From positions 310,001 to 374,000 of the forward strand of contig NZ_JAIUZM010000002.1 in the NCBI RefSeq assembly GCF_020171345.1: a stretch of 64,000 bases of DNA, written 5' to 3'. Made by a program: the position numbers and the translations under genes. This DNA comes from Microbulbifer agarilyticus. GTDB lineage: Bacteria; Pseudomonadota; Gammaproteobacteria; Pseudomonadales; Cellvibrionaceae. This document shows, piece by piece, positions 36,891 through 47,874 of this stretch. How positions within the stretch are numbered: position 1 is the stretch's first letter; every line of letters starts with the position of its first letter. The notes beneath the pieces were generated by a model. It saw nothing but the letters and a program-made list of their open reading frames with translations. It was not told the origin of the DNA and did not search any database.

Positions 36891-36926
36891 AAAAAACCCG
36901 CTACCTGAAAAGGTGCGGGTTTTTTA
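36891..36926. terminator. Bidirectional terminator between wbpM-like gene and tRNA-Asn
   Basis: AAAAAACCCGC-t-ACCT pairs with AGGT-GCGGGTTTTTT around GAAA, one bulged T. The T-run serves the plus strand. The A-run serves the tRNA, whose 3' end lies 4 bases away on the minus strand. Confidence 0.9.
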
Positions 36927-36929
36927 ATT

Positions 36930-37005
36930 TGGCTCCGCCTGCTGGGCTCGAACCAGCGACCCAATGATTAACAGTCATTTGCTCTACCAACTGAGCTAAG
37001 GCGGA
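36930..37005 (-). tRNA. tRNA-Asn (GTT)
   Basis: 76 nt including encoded CCA. Acceptor TCCGCCT/AGGCGGA, D-arm GCTCAGTTGGTAGAGC, anticodon loop CTGTTAA with GTT, T-arm with GGTTCGAGCC. Identical to the second copy 175 bases away. Confidence 0.97.
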
Positions 37006-37063
37006 ATAAGGGGGTGTGAGACGCTTTTCTGGAAAGCCACTCGAATAGAGCAGTGCTCTAAAT

Positions 37064-37099
37064 AAAAACCCCGTAGCCATTCCGGGCTCCGGGGTTTTT
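37064..37099 (-). terminator. Terminator between the two tRNA-Asn copies
   Basis: AAAAACCCCG pairs with CGGGGTTTTT, with an inner AGCC/GGGCT stem. Placed 5 bases past the 3' end of the 37105-37180 tRNA on the minus strand. Confidence 0.85.
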
Positions 37100-37104
37100 G
37101 AATT

Positions 37105-37180
37105 TGGCTCCGCCTGCTGGGCTCGAACCAGCGACCCAATGATTAACAGTCATTTGCTCTACCAACTGAGCTAAGGCGGA
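37105..37180 (-). tRNA. tRNA-Asn (GTT), second copy
   Basis: Exact duplicate of the other copy, 76 nt with CCA encoded. It lies closest to the shared promoter on the minus strand. Confidence 0.97.
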
Positions 37181-37228
37181 ACGGTATCTGATTGGCGGCT
37201 TGGTTGCCGTCTCGGTCAGATGGCGCGT

Positions 37229-37257
37229 ATCTTATAGAGCACCCCAGAACAGGTCAA
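37229..37257 (-). promoter_or_regulatory. Promoter of tRNA-Asn
   Basis: Minus-strand -35 TTGACC (37252-37257), then TAAGAT (37229-37234) at 17-bp spacing or the overlapping TATAAG at 15 bp. It is followed by a GCGCC discriminator typical of growth-rate- and ppGpp-controlled stable RNA promoters. Confidence 0.65.
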
Positions 37258-37426
37258 CCCCTTTATCCAAAAATAACTCTTTGATTTTTCAGTGTTTATT
37301 TTCTCGCCGTCACAGGCAAAGTGAGGCGGCATTTGTCCATTGGTGGCGTACGCGCCTACAATTTCCCACTCCCCGCGACGTTTTTGATGCGGGAAGATGT
37401 CGTCAAAATTGATTGGTGAGAAGTTT

Positions 37427-39439
37427 ATGGAACCTCGTCCGTTTGAAGTGGCCAGCAAGTACGAACCGGCCGGTGACCAGCCAGCCGCGATTGAGTCTCT
37501 GGTCGAGGGGGTAGGCGATGGTCTTGCTCATCAAACGCTGCTTGGGGTGACCGGTTCTGGTAAAACCTTCACGATGGCCAACGTGATTGCGCGCTTGCAG
37601 CGTCCGGCAATCGTCATGGCGCACAACAAGACGTTGGCAGCGCAGCTCTACGGCGAGTTGAAGGAGTTCTTCCCGCGCAACGCGGTGGAGTATTTTGTCT
37701 CCTATTACGATTACTACCAGCCAGAAGCCTATGTCCCGTCCTCGGATACCTTTATCGAGAAAGACGCCTCGGTCAACGAGCATATTGAGCAGATGCGTCT
37801 GTCGGCCACCAAGGCGCTGATCGAGCGCAAAGACGTTATTGTGGTGGCTACCGTATCCGCCATTTACGGCCTTGGTGACCCGGACAAATACCTCAAAATG
37901 GTTTTGCATCTGGATCGCGGTGATATTGTCGACCAGCGAACCATTTTGCGCAGGCTGGCGGAGCTCCAGTACACCCGTAACGACGCCGATTTCCGACGTG
38001 CCACCTATCGGGTACGCGGGGATATTATTGATATCTATCCTGCTGACTCCGATTTGGAGGCGGTACGGCTTTCTTTGTTCGACGAAGAAATCGAAGAAAT
38101 TACCCTGTTTGACCCGCTTACTGGCGAGGTGCTGAGCAAAGTGCCGCGCATCACGATATTCCCCAAGTCCCACTATGTGACCCCCCGGGAAACCATTGTC
38201 AGCGCGATCGACCAGATCAAAGACGAGCTCAAGGGGCGCCTCAAGCAGCTCCGGGATAACAGCAAGCTGCTGGAGGCGCAGCGACTAGAGCAGCGCACCA
38301 AGTACGATCTGGAAATGATGCAGGAGCTCGGTTACTGCAACGGCGTCGAGAACTATTCGCGCTACCTCTCGGGGCGCGACGTGGGGCAGCCGCCGCCCAC
38401 GCTATTTGACTATCTGCCGCACGATTCCTTGTTGTTTATCGATGAGAGTCACGTAACGGTGCCACAAATTGGCGGTATGTACCGCGGTGACCGTTCGCGC
38501 AAGGAGACTCTGGTGGAATACGGTTTCCGGTTACCTTCCGCGCTGGATAATCGTCCGCTTAAGTTCGAGGAGTGGGAGCATCTTTCACCGCAGACCATTT
38601 TTGTATCGGCCACGCCGGGCAAGTACGAAGCGGAGCACGCAGGTGCAGTCGTGGAGCAGGTGGTACGGCCTACAGGTTTGGTCGACCCGGAGGTGGAGGT
38701 GCGCCCAGCGGCGACCCAGGTGGATGACACACTCTCGGAGATTCGCCGATGTGTCGATAAAGATCAGCGTGTGTTGATTACTGTACTAACCAAGCGTATG
38801 GCTGAAGACCTTACCGAGTACCTGCAAGATAACGGAGTACGGGTACGTTATTTGCACTCCGATATCGACACGGTGGAGCGGGTAGAAATTATTCGCGACC
38901 TGCGTATTGGTGAATTCGACGTGCTGGTGGGAATTAACCTCCTGCGCGAGGGGCTGGATATGCCAGAGGTTGCTCTGGTGTCCATTTTTGATGCGGATAA
39001 GGAAGGGTTCTTGCGTTCCGATCGTTCACTTATCCAGACGATCGGCCGTGCGGCCCGCAACTTGGAAGGGCGGGCCATTCTGTATGCGGATAAGGTGACT
39101 GATTCCATGCGTCGTGCACTGGATGAAACCCAGCGTAGACGTGACAAACAGTTGGCACACAACGCCGAGCACGGCATTGTCCCCAAAGGTATTCGCAAAA
39201 GTGTCGCGGATATTCTCGAGGGCGCGGTGGCGCCGGGTGTGCCGGCGCGCGGGCGTCGCAAAGTAGCTGAGAAGGGAGCGGATTACAAGGCCGACCAGAA
39301 GCCCCTTACGGATCAGCAGCGCTGGACGCGTATCGAAGAGTTGGAAGAGCAGATGTACAACCATGCCAAAAATCTGGAATTTGAAGCGGCCGCCAAATTG
39401 CGTGATGAAATTACCAGGCTAAAAGAAACCTCACCTTAG
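37427..39439 (+). CDS. uvrB: Excinuclease ABC subunit B
   Basis: 670 residues from ATG 37427 (GGTGAG six bases upstream), the normal UvrB length; the frame opens ten codons earlier without support. Walker [18 protein letters not shown], beta-hairpin region [20 protein letters not shown], helicase motif DESH ([16 protein letters not shown]), motif [16 protein letters not shown], and a C-terminal UVR domain ([20 protein letters not shown]) for UvrC/UvrA contact. Verifies damage in nucleotide excision repair. Same position (after wbpM and tRNA-Asn) as in Pseudomonas aeruginosa. Confidence 0.98.
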   Translation: MEPRPFEVASKYEPAGDQPAAIESLVEGVGDGLAHQTLLGVTGSGKTFTMANVIARLQRPAIVMAHNKTLAAQLYGELKEFFPRNAVEYFVSYYDYYQPEAYVPSSDTFIEKDASVNEHIEQMRLSATKALIERKDVIVVATVSAIYGLGDPDKYLKMVLHLDRGDIVDQRTILRRLAELQYTRNDADFRRATYRVRGDIIDIYPADSDLEAVRLSLFDEEIEEITLFDPLTGEVLSKVPRITIFPKSHYVTPRETIVSAIDQIKDELKGRLKQLRDNSKLLEAQRLEQRTKYDLEMMQELGYCNGVENYSRYLSGRDVGQPPPTLFDYLPHDSLLFIDESHVTVPQIGGMYRGDRSRKETLVEYGFRLPSALDNRPLKFEEWEHLSPQTIFVSATPGKYEAEHAGAVVEQVVRPTGLVDPEVEVRPAATQVDDTLSEIRRCVDKDQRVLITVLTKRMAEDLTEYLQDNGVRVRYLHSDIDTVERVEIIRDLRIGEFDVLVGINLLREGLDMPEVALVSIFDADKEGFLRSDRSLIQTIGRAARNLEGRAILYADKVTDSMRRALDETQRRRDKQLAHNAEHGIVPKGIRKSVADILEGAVAPGVPARGRRKVAEKGADYKADQKPLTDQQRWTRIEELEEQMYNHAKNLEFEAAAKLRDEITRLKETSP

Positions 39440-39449
39440 GGTCAGCTAT

Positions 39450-40454
39450 TTACCATCTTTTTTGGGGGGTGGTGGCCTGCTTGAGGAATAGCAGGCTGCT
39501 GATGATGATTGCCATGCCCATCAGGTGAAATGGTGTGAAGGGTTCTCCGAGGATTAAGGCTGCGGCGATCAGTGTGATTACTGGTCCGGAGGTGCCGATG
39601 GCGCCGGTGGTCGCGGCCCCGATCTTCTGAATTGCGGCGCTCATCATCAGAGAGGGAATCACCGTACACAGGAATGCCACGGCCAGCGCATAGCCATACA
39701 CAGGCAGCGGTTGCTCGAGTCTGGACCAGTCGCCCCGGATGGCAAAATGCATGGTGATGGCGCCGCTCGCAGCGAGCATGGCGAGAGCGGTAAATTGCCG
39801 TGCGCCCAACGTTTTAATCACGTTTTCGCTGAATGCGACGTAGAGTGCAAAGCTAAGTGCGCTAGCGAAGGTTAGCAGTGCTCCCCAGCTCACGCCGTCC
39901 AGTGCCACCCAGTCTGGTGTTGCCACGCCGGTGCTAAAGTTTTGATCCTGCCAGTAGATCAACAGAATGCCACAGTAGGCTGCGGCGATGCAGAGTTGCT
40001 GGCGCCATGTTGTCCGCTTGCCTAAAAACATCCATCCCAGAATTAGCACCAGCGTTGGGTAAAGGTAAATGATCAGGCGCTCAAAGTTGGCGCTAATGTA
40101 GCGGAGCCCGTGCAGGTCCAGAAAGCTGGCCAGGTAATAGCTGCACAGTCCCAGTACGATCGTGAGTATCAGGTTGCGGTGGCTCACGGGTCGCCATTGG
40201 TTTTGCCTATATAAGAGGGCAAGGATCGCGAGATAAAAGGGCAGTGCGAGGGACATGCGCAGCAGGATAAACGTCTCCACATCCACCCCGTAGCGGTACG
40301 CCAGTTTGATGAAGATCGCCTTGATGGAAAACAGTGAGGCTGCGCCGAGGGCCAACCAGAAGCCGTACCGGCTGAGGTTGTGAGGTTGGTGCGGGTGGGC
40401 CTGGGCACCCTGGTCTTGGGTGCAGGGGGTAGGGGCGCTGCTTGACCTGCGCAT
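39450..40454 (-). CDS. EamA/DMT-family permease
   Basis: About 334 residues from ATG 40454, with AAGGA five bases upstream; the frame opens at GTG 40499 without a ribosome site. Ten membrane helices in two EamA repeats. The cytosolic N-terminus is Pro/Gln/His-rich (about 25 residues). The first repeat has SLFSIKAIFIKLAYRYGVD; the second ends IGAATTGAIGTSGPVITLIA and ILGEPFTPFHLMGMAIIISS. Family members export amino acids or other metabolites, or import nucleotide sugars; substrate unknown. Convergent with uvrB, only ten bases apart. Confidence 0.88.
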   Translation of the reverse strand: MRRSSSAPTPCTQDQGAQAHPHQPHNLSRYGFWLALGAASLFSIKAIFIKLAYRYGVDVETFILLRMSLALPFYLAILALLYRQNQWRPVSHRNLILTIVLGLCSYYLASFLDLHGLRYISANFERLIIYLYPTLVLILGWMFLGKRTTWRQQLCIAAAYCGILLIYWQDQNFSTGVATPDWVALDGVSWGALLTFASALSFALYVAFSENVIKTLGARQFTALAMLAASGAITMHFAIRGDWSRLEQPLPVYGYALAVAFLCTVIPSLMMSAAIQKIGAATTGAIGTSGPVITLIAAALILGEPFTPFHLMGMAIIISSLLFLKQATTPQKRW

Positions 40455-40552
40455 GGGAGTCCTTGTTTCGAGTGCTTGTGGAGCTGCATCCAGCAGCACG
40501 CAGACGATACATTGAATCGACTATTGGCGGAAATTTTTTCTTATTTTCGCGG

Positions 40553-40581
40553 TTGAAAAGCAAAAAAGCCGGTGCTAAAGT
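40553..40581 (+). promoter_or_regulatory. Promoter of tRNA-Val
   Basis: -35 TTGAAA (40553-40558) and -10 TAAAGT (40576-40581), 17-bp spacing; tRNA begins 44 bases later. Confidence 0.6.
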
Positions 40582-40625
40582 TCGCCTCCTTCGCAGCGAG
40601 GTCGACCCTCTGTCTGCGGCCCTAT

Positions 40626-40702
<77 letters not shown>

Positions 40703-40821
40703 ATTTCTCGCGAGCCTTTTCCTTTCTTTCGATCTGGTTCGTTTCGGGCGCAAGCCCACACTCACACAAGTGAATCACGCGGTCTTACGTAGGGGTCGCC
40801 ACTGATAAATAAGGAAGTGCA

Positions 40822-42756
40822 ATGCCTGTTGTCACCCTCCCTGACGGTTCCCGTCGCGAATTTTCCAATCCTGTTTCTGTATTCGACGTTGCCAATGATA
40901 TTGGTCCCGGCCTCGCGAAAGCTGCGCTGGCGGGTGTCGTTGACGGTAAGGAAGTGGATACCAGTTTTGTTATTGATCACGATGCCGACCTGGCGATCGT
41001 GACCGATCGCCAGCCAGAAGGCCTGGAGATCATCCGCCACTCTACCGCGCACTTGCTGGCCCAGGCGGTCAAGCAGCTGTATCCGGGCGCGCAGGTCACG
41101 ATCGGTCCTGTGATCGACGACGGCTTCTATTACGATTTCGCGTACGAGCGCCAGTTCACCCCGGAAGATCTCGAAAAGATCGAAAAGCGCATGGAAGAGC
41201 TGGCCAAGGAAGATATTCCGGTAAGCCGCCGCCTGCTGCCGCGTGACGATGCGGTTAAGTACTTCCGCGAAATGGGTGAGGAATACAAGGCAGAGATCAT
41301 TGCCAGCATTCCCACCAATGAAGATATTTCCCTGTACCGTCAGGGTGACTTTGAAGACCTGTGCCGCGGCCCGCATGTGCCGTCCACTGGCAAGCTCAAG
41401 GCCTTCAAGCTGACCAAAGTGGCTGGTGCATACTGGCGCGGTGACTCGAACAACGAGATGCTGACCCGCGTTTACGGTACCGCCTGGGGTAACAAGAAAG
41501 AGCTCAAAGCGTATCTGCACCGTATTGCGGAAGCGGAAAAGCGCGACCACCGCAAATTGGCGAAGAAGTTCGACCTGTTCCATATGCAGGAAGAAGCGCC
41601 CGGTATGGTGTTCTGGCACCCCAATGGCTGGACCGTATACAGCACCGTTGAACAGTACATGCGCCAGCGTCAGCGCGAGCGCGGCTACAAAGAGATCAAG
41701 ACTCCGCAGCTGGTGGACTTCTCTTTGTGGGAGAAATCCGGTCACGCAGATAAATTCGGCGACGACATGTTCACGCTGGAAAGTGAAGATCGTCAGTTTG
41801 CCATCAAGCCCATGAACTGCCCCTGTCACGTACAGGTGTTCAATCAGGGCCTGCGCAGCTACCGCGATCTGCCGCTGCGTCTGGCGGAGTTCGGCTCCTG
41901 TCACCGCAGTGAGCCGTCGGGTTCCCTGCACGGCCTGATGCGCGTTCGCGGCTTCGTTCAGGACGATGGTCACATCTTCTGTACCGAAAATCAGATCCAG
42001 TCTGAAGTGTCTGAGTTCATGGACCTTCTGCACGAGGTCTACAAAGACTTCGGCTTTGACGAAGTGATCTATCGTTTGTCTACCCGCCCCGAAAAGCGCG
42101 TCGGTTCCGACGAGAGTTGGGATAAGGCGGAGAAGGCGCTGGCGGACGCGCTAGATGCGGCTAATCTGGACTGGGAAGAGCTGCCAGGCGAGGGCGCCTT
42201 CTACGGGCCCAAGATCGAGTTCTCCCTGAAGGATTGTCTCGGCCGTGTATGGCAGTGCGGCACCATTCAGGTGGACTTCTCCATGCCGGGCCGCCTCGAT
42301 GCACAGTTTGTGGCGGAAGATGGCTCCCGTCAGAACCCGGTGATGTTGCACCGCGCGACCCTCGGGTCCTTTGAGCGCTTCATCGGTATCCTGATTGAGA
42401 ACTACGAAGGCGCTTTCCCGGCCTGGCTGGCGCCCCAGCAGGTTGCGGTGCTGAATATCACCGACCGCCAGTCTGAATATTGCCGCGATATCGAGTCCAA
42501 GCTGGGTGGTGAGGGTTTCCGCGCCGCTGCTGACTTGAGAAACGAGAAGATCGGCTTTAAAATCCGCGAGCACACGCTTCAGCGTGTTCCTTATCTGCTG
42601 GTAATCGGCGATAAGGAAGTGGAAAATCAGACGGTTGCCGTGCGGACACGTAGCGGTGAGGATCTCGGAACTATGACTTATGAGTCATTCCTTGAGATCC
42701 TCCGCCAGGACGTGAGCCGCCGCGGCCGTTCGTCTATTGCGGGCGCAGCTGAATAA
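40822..42756 (+). CDS. thrS: Threonyl-tRNA synthetase
   Basis: 644 residues. TGS domain (1-62), editing domain with [19 protein letters not shown], and class II core: motif 2 [21 protein letters not shown] in two parts ([19 protein letters not shown], then [13 protein letters not shown]), and motif 3 [19 protein letters not shown]. Catalytic zinc ligands are Cys in MNCPCH and two later His. The C-terminal anticodon-binding domain has [24 protein letters not shown] sits six bases from the ATG. Heads the thrS-infC-rpmI-rplT-pheST-ihfA block conserved from E. coli to Pseudomonas. A TCAC/GTGA stem (about 40762-40775) in the leader could be regulatory. Confidence 0.98.
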   Translation: MPVVTLPDGSRREFSNPVSVFDVANDIGPGLAKAALAGVVDGKEVDTSFVIDHDADLAIVTDRQPEGLEIIRHSTAHLLAQAVKQLYPGAQVTIGPVIDDGFYYDFAYERQFTPEDLEKIEKRMEELAKEDIPVSRRLLPRDDAVKYFREMGEEYKAEIIASIPTNEDISLYRQGDFEDLCRGPHVPSTGKLKAFKLTKVAGAYWRGDSNNEMLTRVYGTAWGNKKELKAYLHRIAEAEKRDHRKLAKKFDLFHMQEEAPGMVFWHPNGWTVYSTVEQYMRQRQRERGYKEIKTPQLVDFSLWEKSGHADKFGDDMFTLESEDRQFAIKPMNCPCHVQVFNQGLRSYRDLPLRLAEFGSCHRSEPSGSLHGLMRVRGFVQDDGHIFCTENQIQSEVSEFMDLLHEVYKDFGFDEVIYRLSTRPEKRVGSDESWDKAEKALADALDAANLDWEELPGEGAFYGPKIEFSLKDCLGRVWQCGTIQVDFSMPGRLDAQFVAEDGSRQNPVMLHRATLGSFERFIGILIENYEGAFPAWLAPQQVAVLNITDRQSEYCRDIESKLGGEGFRAAADLRNEKIGFKIREHTLQRVPYLLVIGDKEVENQTVAVRTRSGEDLGTMTYESFLEILRQDVSRRGRSSIAGAAE

Positions 42757-42797
42757 GCGCCCCAATAGACTTTTATAAATTACCGGAGACGAGTGTT

Positions 42798-43337
42798 ATT
42801 AAACGAGATATGAAAGGAAAGTCCAAGAAGGCCCGTATCAACGATCAGATCGAAGCATCGCAACTGCGACTGATTGGTGCGGATGGTGAACAGGTAGGTA
42901 TTGTTTCTCTGGAAGAAGCGCTGGAACATGCGCAGAAGGCCAGCCTGGATCTCGTTGAAATTGCCTCGGACTCCGATCCCATCGTCTGTAAGATTATGGA
43001 CTACGGGAAGCATGTATTTGAGGCCAAGAAGGCTAAAAATGCGGCCAAAAAGAAACAAAAGCAGCAGCAGATCAAGGAAATGAAGTTCCGTCCCGGTACC
43101 GATATCGGCGACTACCAGATCAAACTGCGCAACCTGACCCGCTTCCTGGAAGCCGGGGACAAGGCGAAAGTATCCCTGCGCTTCCGTGGCCGTGAAATGG
43201 CCCACCAGGAGCTGGGTATGGAAATGATGCAGCGCATCGAGAAAGACCTCGAGGAGCTGGGTACGGTGGAGCAGCGGCCAAAAATGGAAGGCCGCCAGAT
43301 GATCATGGTCATCGCGCCGTCCAAAAAGAAAAAGTAA
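42798..43337 (+). CDS. infC: Translation initiation factor IF-3, ATT start
   Basis: 179 residues counted from ATT 42798, with GGAG nine bases upstream. The first ATG (42810) is four codons later without its own ribosome site. An ATT/AUU start is the rule for infC in gammaproteobacteria and underlies autoregulation, since IF-3 rejects non-standard start codons. The reading IKRDM then [13 protein letters not shown] matches the family opening. N-domain [19 protein letters not shown], central lysine linker [21 protein letters not shown]-domain [20 protein letters not shown] and [12 protein letters not shown]. Confidence 0.95.
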   Translation: MKRDMKGKSKKARINDQIEASQLRLIGADGEQVGIVSLEEALEHAQKASLDLVEIASDSDPIVCKIMDYGKHVFEAKKAKNAAKKKQKQQQIKEMKFRPGTDIGDYQIKLRNLTRFLEAGDKAKVSLRFRGREMAHQELGMEMMQRIEKDLEELGTVEQRPKMEGRQMIMVIAPSKKKK

Positions 43338-43341
43338 GGCG

Positions 43342-43458
43342 CAGATACCTGGTATCTGAGTCTTCTTTTCGGGATGTGATCGGGCGACGGCTGCCTTCTC
43401 ACTCCCGCATAGTTGCAGGCTTCGGCCTGTAACCAATTAACAGAACCCATTCGTGGGT
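43342..43458 (+). promoter_or_regulatory. Structured infC-rpmI leader, candidate L20 autoregulation site
   Basis: The 144-base spacer holds CAGATA/TATCTG (43342-43358) and two UUCG-tetraloop hairpins: CAGGC-ttcg-GCCTG (43416-43429) and ACCCA-ttcg-TGGGT (43445-43458), the last ending 14 bases before the rpmI ribosome site. In E. coli, L20 binds this region to repress rpmI-rplT; here that role is inferred from position and structure. Confidence 0.5.
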
Positions 43459-43481
43459 CACTATTCACTTTGGAGTACAAA

Positions 43482-43676
43482 ATGCCGAAAGCAAAAGTAC
43501 ACAGTGGCGCTGCCAAGCGCTTCAAGAAGACGGCTTCGGGCTACAAGCACAAGCACGCTAACAAGAGCCACATCCTCACCAAAATGACCACCAAGCGTAA
43601 GCGTCAGCTGCGCGGCACCAACACTTTGAACAAGTCTGATGCCACCCTGGTCGATCGTATGTTGCGCGCCAAGTAA
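43482..43676 (+). CDS. rpmI: 50S ribosomal protein L35
   Basis: 64 residues from ATG 43482 (GGAG seven bases upstream); the frame opens at 43413 but the leader is not coding. Very basic: [40 protein letters not shown], ending VDRMLRAK. Binds 23S rRNA. Cotranscribed with rplT. Confidence 0.97.
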   Translation: MPKAKVHSGAAKRFKKTASGYKHKHANKSHILTKMTTKRKRQLRGTNTLNKSDATLVDRMLRAK

Positions 43677-43712
43677 TTGGCTGCACACGTTAAGTTTTAA
43701 GAGGATATTGAT

Positions 43713-44072
43713 ATGGCCCGTGTAAAACGTGGTGTAGTGGCGCGTCGCAGTCACAAGAAAATTCTGAAGCAGGCTAAAGGTTACTACGGTGCGCGTTCTC
43801 GCATTTTCCGTGTAGCCAAGCAGGCAGTCATCAAAGCTGGTCAGTACGCTTACCGCGACCGTCGCGTTAAGAAGCGTAACTTCCGCGCTCTGTGGATCAC
43901 GCGTATCAACGCCCAGTCCCGCGCTGAAGGCCTGAGCTACAGCCGACTGATTGCTGGCCTGAAGAAGGCGGATATCGCACTGGATCGCCGTGTTCTGGCT
44001 GATCTGGCGGTATACGATAAAGCCGCTTTTGCTGCCGTAGTTGAAAAAGCCAAGGCAGCCCTGGCAGCTTAA
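43713..44072 (+). CDS. rplT: 50S ribosomal protein L20
   Basis: 119 residues. [20 protein letters not shown] at the N-terminus (long basic arm), [20 protein letters not shown], then the globular [18 protein letters not shown] end. Early 50S assembly protein and translational repressor of its own operon in E. coli. A GAGGA ribosome site precedes the ATG. Confidence 0.98.
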   Translation: MARVKRGVVARRSHKKILKQAKGYYGARSRIFRVAKQAVIKAGQYAYRDRRVKKRNFRALWITRINAQSRAEGLSYSRLIAGLKKADIALDRRVLADLAVYDKAAFAAVVEKAKAALAA

Positions 44073-44118
44073 TTAGCGCCTGCAGAATAAATCGGCCCGC
44101 AAGGGCAGATTTGTGCTT

Positions 44119-44157
44119 TAAAAATAGGGAAGGGCTGTTTGGCTCTTCCCTATTTTT
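44119..44157 (+). terminator. Rho-independent terminator after rplT
   Basis: AAAATAGGGAAG pairs with CTTCCCTATTTT, T7 tail; 47 bases past rplT. It separates the ribosomal-protein transcript from pheST. Confidence 0.93.
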
Positions 44158-44241
44158 TTATCAGCAGCATACGAATTTCTGACGCAGAGGCTTGCTATTA
44201 TCCGCTGCGTCTCAAAATAACAATTGTCACTCATCGATTAG

Positions 44242-45270
<1,029 letters not shown>

Positions 45271-45353
45271 CTCGAATCCTAACTAAGGGGCCTGCAAGCA
45301 GGCGAACAAACAACCGCGTATTGCGTAAACGAATTAAGAATTAGAGAACGACT

Positions 45354-47744
45354 ATGAAATTCAGCAACGCCTGGTTACGGGAGTGGGTAAACCCGGACCT
45401 GACAGCACAACAGCTGGCCGACCAGATCACCATGGCGGGCCTGGAAGTGGACGCCGTAGAGCCAGTAGCCGGCGCATTTTCCGGAGTCGTAGTGGGTGAA
45501 ATCGTCGCCTGCGAACAGCACCCAGACGCCGACAAACTGCGCGTGTGCAAGGTAAAAGGGCACCCGGAAGGGGAGATGCAGGTCGTGTGCGGCGCACCCA
45601 ATGCGCGTACCGGCATTAAGATCCCGTTTGCGCTGGTGGGTGCCAGGCTGCCCGGCGACTTCAAAATCAAGAAAGCCAAGCTGCGCGGTGTCGAAAGCTT
45701 CGGCATGTTGTGCGCACAGACCGAACTGGAACTGGGTGACGACAACGACGGTATCTGGGAGCTGCCAGAAGAGGCAGTAACCGGCACCGACCTGCGCGAA
45801 TACCTGCAGCTTGACGACAGCACCATCGAAGTCGACCTGACCCCCAACCGTTCCGATTGCCTGGGTGTGGCCGGTATTGCCCGTGAAGTGGGTGTACTGA
45901 ACCGCTGCGAAGTTACCCCGCCTGCCATCGAGCCGGTTGCCGCAGTAATCGATGACAGCCTGCAGGTGTCCCTGCTGGCCGAAGACGCCTGCCCGCGCTA
46001 TGTGGGCCGCGTGATCCGCAATATCAATATCGATGCCGAAACACCGCTGTGGATGCAGGAACGCCTGCGTCGCAGTGGCCTGCGCAGCATCGATCCGGTC
46101 GTCGACGTAACCAACTACGTGCTGCTGGAGCTGGGTCAGCCCATGCATGCCTTCGACCTGGCCAAGCTGAGCGGCGGCATCAAGGTACGTATGGCAGAGC
46201 AGTGCGAAAAGCTCACCCTGCTGGACGAGCAGGAAGTGGAGCTGAAAGCCGATACCCTGCTGATCGCCGACGAGAAAGGCCCGCTGGCTATCGCCGGTAT
46301 CATGGGCGGCCTGGATTCCTCCGTAACCAAGGCCACCAACGATATCTTCCTCGAAAGCGCTTTCTTCAGCCCGCTGGCCATTGCCGGCAAAGCGCGTTCC
46401 TACGGCCTGCACACCGACTCCTCGCACCGCTTTGAGCGCGGCGTGGACTACCGTCTGCAGGAGAGAGCCATCGAGCGCGCGACCCAGCTGCTGCTGGATA
46501 TCGTCGGCGGTGAGCCCGGCCCGGTACACGTTCGCGAAGTTACCGAAGCCATGCCCGCAGAGCGTCGCATTACCCTGCGTCGCGCCCGCGTAAGCCGCGG
46601 CTTGGGTATCCAGATGAGCGATGCCGAGATCGTCGAGATCATCACTCGCCTGGGCCTGGAAAAGATCAGTGAAGACAGTGAAGGCTGGACCTTCCTGGTG
46701 CCGAGCTTCCGTTTCGATATCTCCATCGAGTCCGATTTGCTGGAAGAGCTGGCTCGGGTGTATGGCTACAACCGCATCCCCAGCATCAGCTTCGAAGCGG
46801 CGCTGGATATCGTGCCGCGTGCAGAAGCCCAAGTAGCCCAGTCTCGCCTCGAGCAGACCCTGCTGTCCCGCGGCTATCAGGAAGCGATCACCTTCAGCTT
46901 TATCGATCGCGATGCCTCCGCCAAGTTTGATCCTGCGGTTGAGCCTGTGGCCCTGCAAAACCCCATCAGCGCTGAGCTCGCAGTGATGCGCACCAACTTG
47001 ATGGCGGGCTTGGTAAAGACCCTGCAGTACAACCTGAACCGCCAACAGGACCGCGCGCGCCTGTTCGAGACGGGCCTGCGCTTTGTGCCGGGTAACGCCG
47101 AATCCGGAGAAGGCCTGCAGCAGGAGCGCATGATTGCGGGCCTGATCTACGGCAGCCGCCAGCCAGAAGGCTGGAGTGGTTCCAAAGACATTGTAGATTT
47201 CTACGACATCAAGGCGGACGTGGAAGCCATGCTGGCGCACTACGAAGCCGATGCCGAGTTCACCTTCGCGCCGGCCAAACACCCGGCGCTGCATCCGGGC
47301 CAGTGCGCTGAAGTGCTGCGCAACGGCAAGTCCGTGGGTGTACTGGGTGCGCTGCATCCTGAGCTGCAAAAGGATTACGATCTGCCGAAGGCTGCTTTCC
47401 TGTTTGAATTGAGCCTGGACGGATTGGGTCAGGCGGTCATTCCTGCCTTTACTCCCTTATCTAAGTTCCCCGAAGTGCGTCGCGACCTGGCAATACTGGT
47501 GGATGCGGAGATTCCAGTGGGTCAGTTGGCAGAAACCGCCGTTGAAGCAGCCGGCGAATATTTGACGGACTTCAACATTTTTGATGTCTATCAGGGCAAA
47601 GGCATTGATTTACATAGAAAAAGTGTCGCTATGGGCTTGACGTTTCAGCATCCCTCACGCACCCTTAACGACGAAGAAATTAATGCCGCAGTCGATGCGG
47701 TAGTCAGTCAACTAGAACAAAAATACAACGCCAGCCAGCGCTAA
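45354..47744 (+). CDS. pheT: Phenylalanyl-tRNA synthetase beta subunit
   Basis: 796 residues. EMAP-like tRNA-binding domain about 39-150 (VVVGEIVACEQHPDADKLRV), B3/B4 editing domain about 210-390 (DPVVDVTNYVLLELGQPMHA, SSHRFERGVDYRLQERAIER), B5 DNA-binding-like domain about 405-475, synthetase-like core, and C-terminal ferredoxin-like anticodon-binding domain about 705-796 (PLSKFPEVRRDLAILVD). Editing of mischarged Tyr-tRNA is expected from the intact B3/B4. Shares the operon with pheS and probably ihfA and merR. Confidence 0.98.
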   Translation: MKFSNAWLREWVNPDLTAQQLADQITMAGLEVDAVEPVAGAFSGVVVGEIVACEQHPDADKLRVCKVKGHPEGEMQVVCGAPNARTGIKIPFALVGARLPGDFKIKKAKLRGVESFGMLCAQTELELGDDNDGIWELPEEAVTGTDLREYLQLDDSTIEVDLTPNRSDCLGVAGIAREVGVLNRCEVTPPAIEPVAAVIDDSLQVSLLAEDACPRYVGRVIRNINIDAETPLWMQERLRRSGLRSIDPVVDVTNYVLLELGQPMHAFDLAKLSGGIKVRMAEQCEKLTLLDEQEVELKADTLLIADEKGPLAIAGIMGGLDSSVTKATNDIFLESAFFSPLAIAGKARSYGLHTDSSHRFERGVDYRLQERAIERATQLLLDIVGGEPGPVHVREVTEAMPAERRITLRRARVSRGLGIQMSDAEIVEIITRLGLEKISEDSEGWTFLVPSFRFDISIESDLLEELARVYGYNRIPSISFEAALDIVPRAEAQVAQSRLEQTLLSRGYQEAITFSFIDRDASAKFDPAVEPVALQNPISAELAVMRTNLMAGLVKTLQYNLNRQQDRARLFETGLRFVPGNAESGEGLQQERMIAGLIYGSRQPEGWSGSKDIVDFYDIKADVEAMLAHYEADAEFTFAPAKHPALHPGQCAEVLRNGKSVGVLGALHPELQKDYDLPKAAFLFELSLDGLGQAVIPAFTPLSKFPEVRRDLAILVDAEIPVGQLAETAVEAAGEYLTDFNIFDVYQGKGIDLHRKSVAMGLTFQHPSRTLNDEEINAAVDAVVSQLEQKYNASQR

Positions 47745-47757
47745 ACCGGTCTAGCTC

Positions 47758-47788
47758 CGGGATATGCGCGGCTGATGCGCGTATCCCG
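47758..47788 (+). other. Stem-loop between pheT and ihfA
   Basis: CGGGATATGCGC pairs with GCGCGTATCCCG (one G-T), 7-base loop. No T-run; likely a processing or partial termination element. Confidence 0.5.
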
Positions 47789-47874
47789 AGAGCGTCTGCT
47801 TCCGGGTTCCAAGCCAATGCGGTACCAGGCTTAAAACCGGAGTCGACGCCTCTGAATCTGTTGGGCAGGAACCA

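Noticed and set aside
36930-37180. Prophage or integrative element at tRNA-Asn
   Set aside because: No integrase, phage gene or partial tRNA repeat within the window; only tandem intact tRNAs.
40762-42033. 423-codon open frame antisense to thrS
   Set aside because: Shadow of thrS codon bias; its end would run through the thrS leader.
45375-47369. 664-codon open frame antisense to pheT
   Set aside because: Composition is His/Gln/Gly-rich noise typical of antisense GC-rich frames; pheT is complete on the plus strand.
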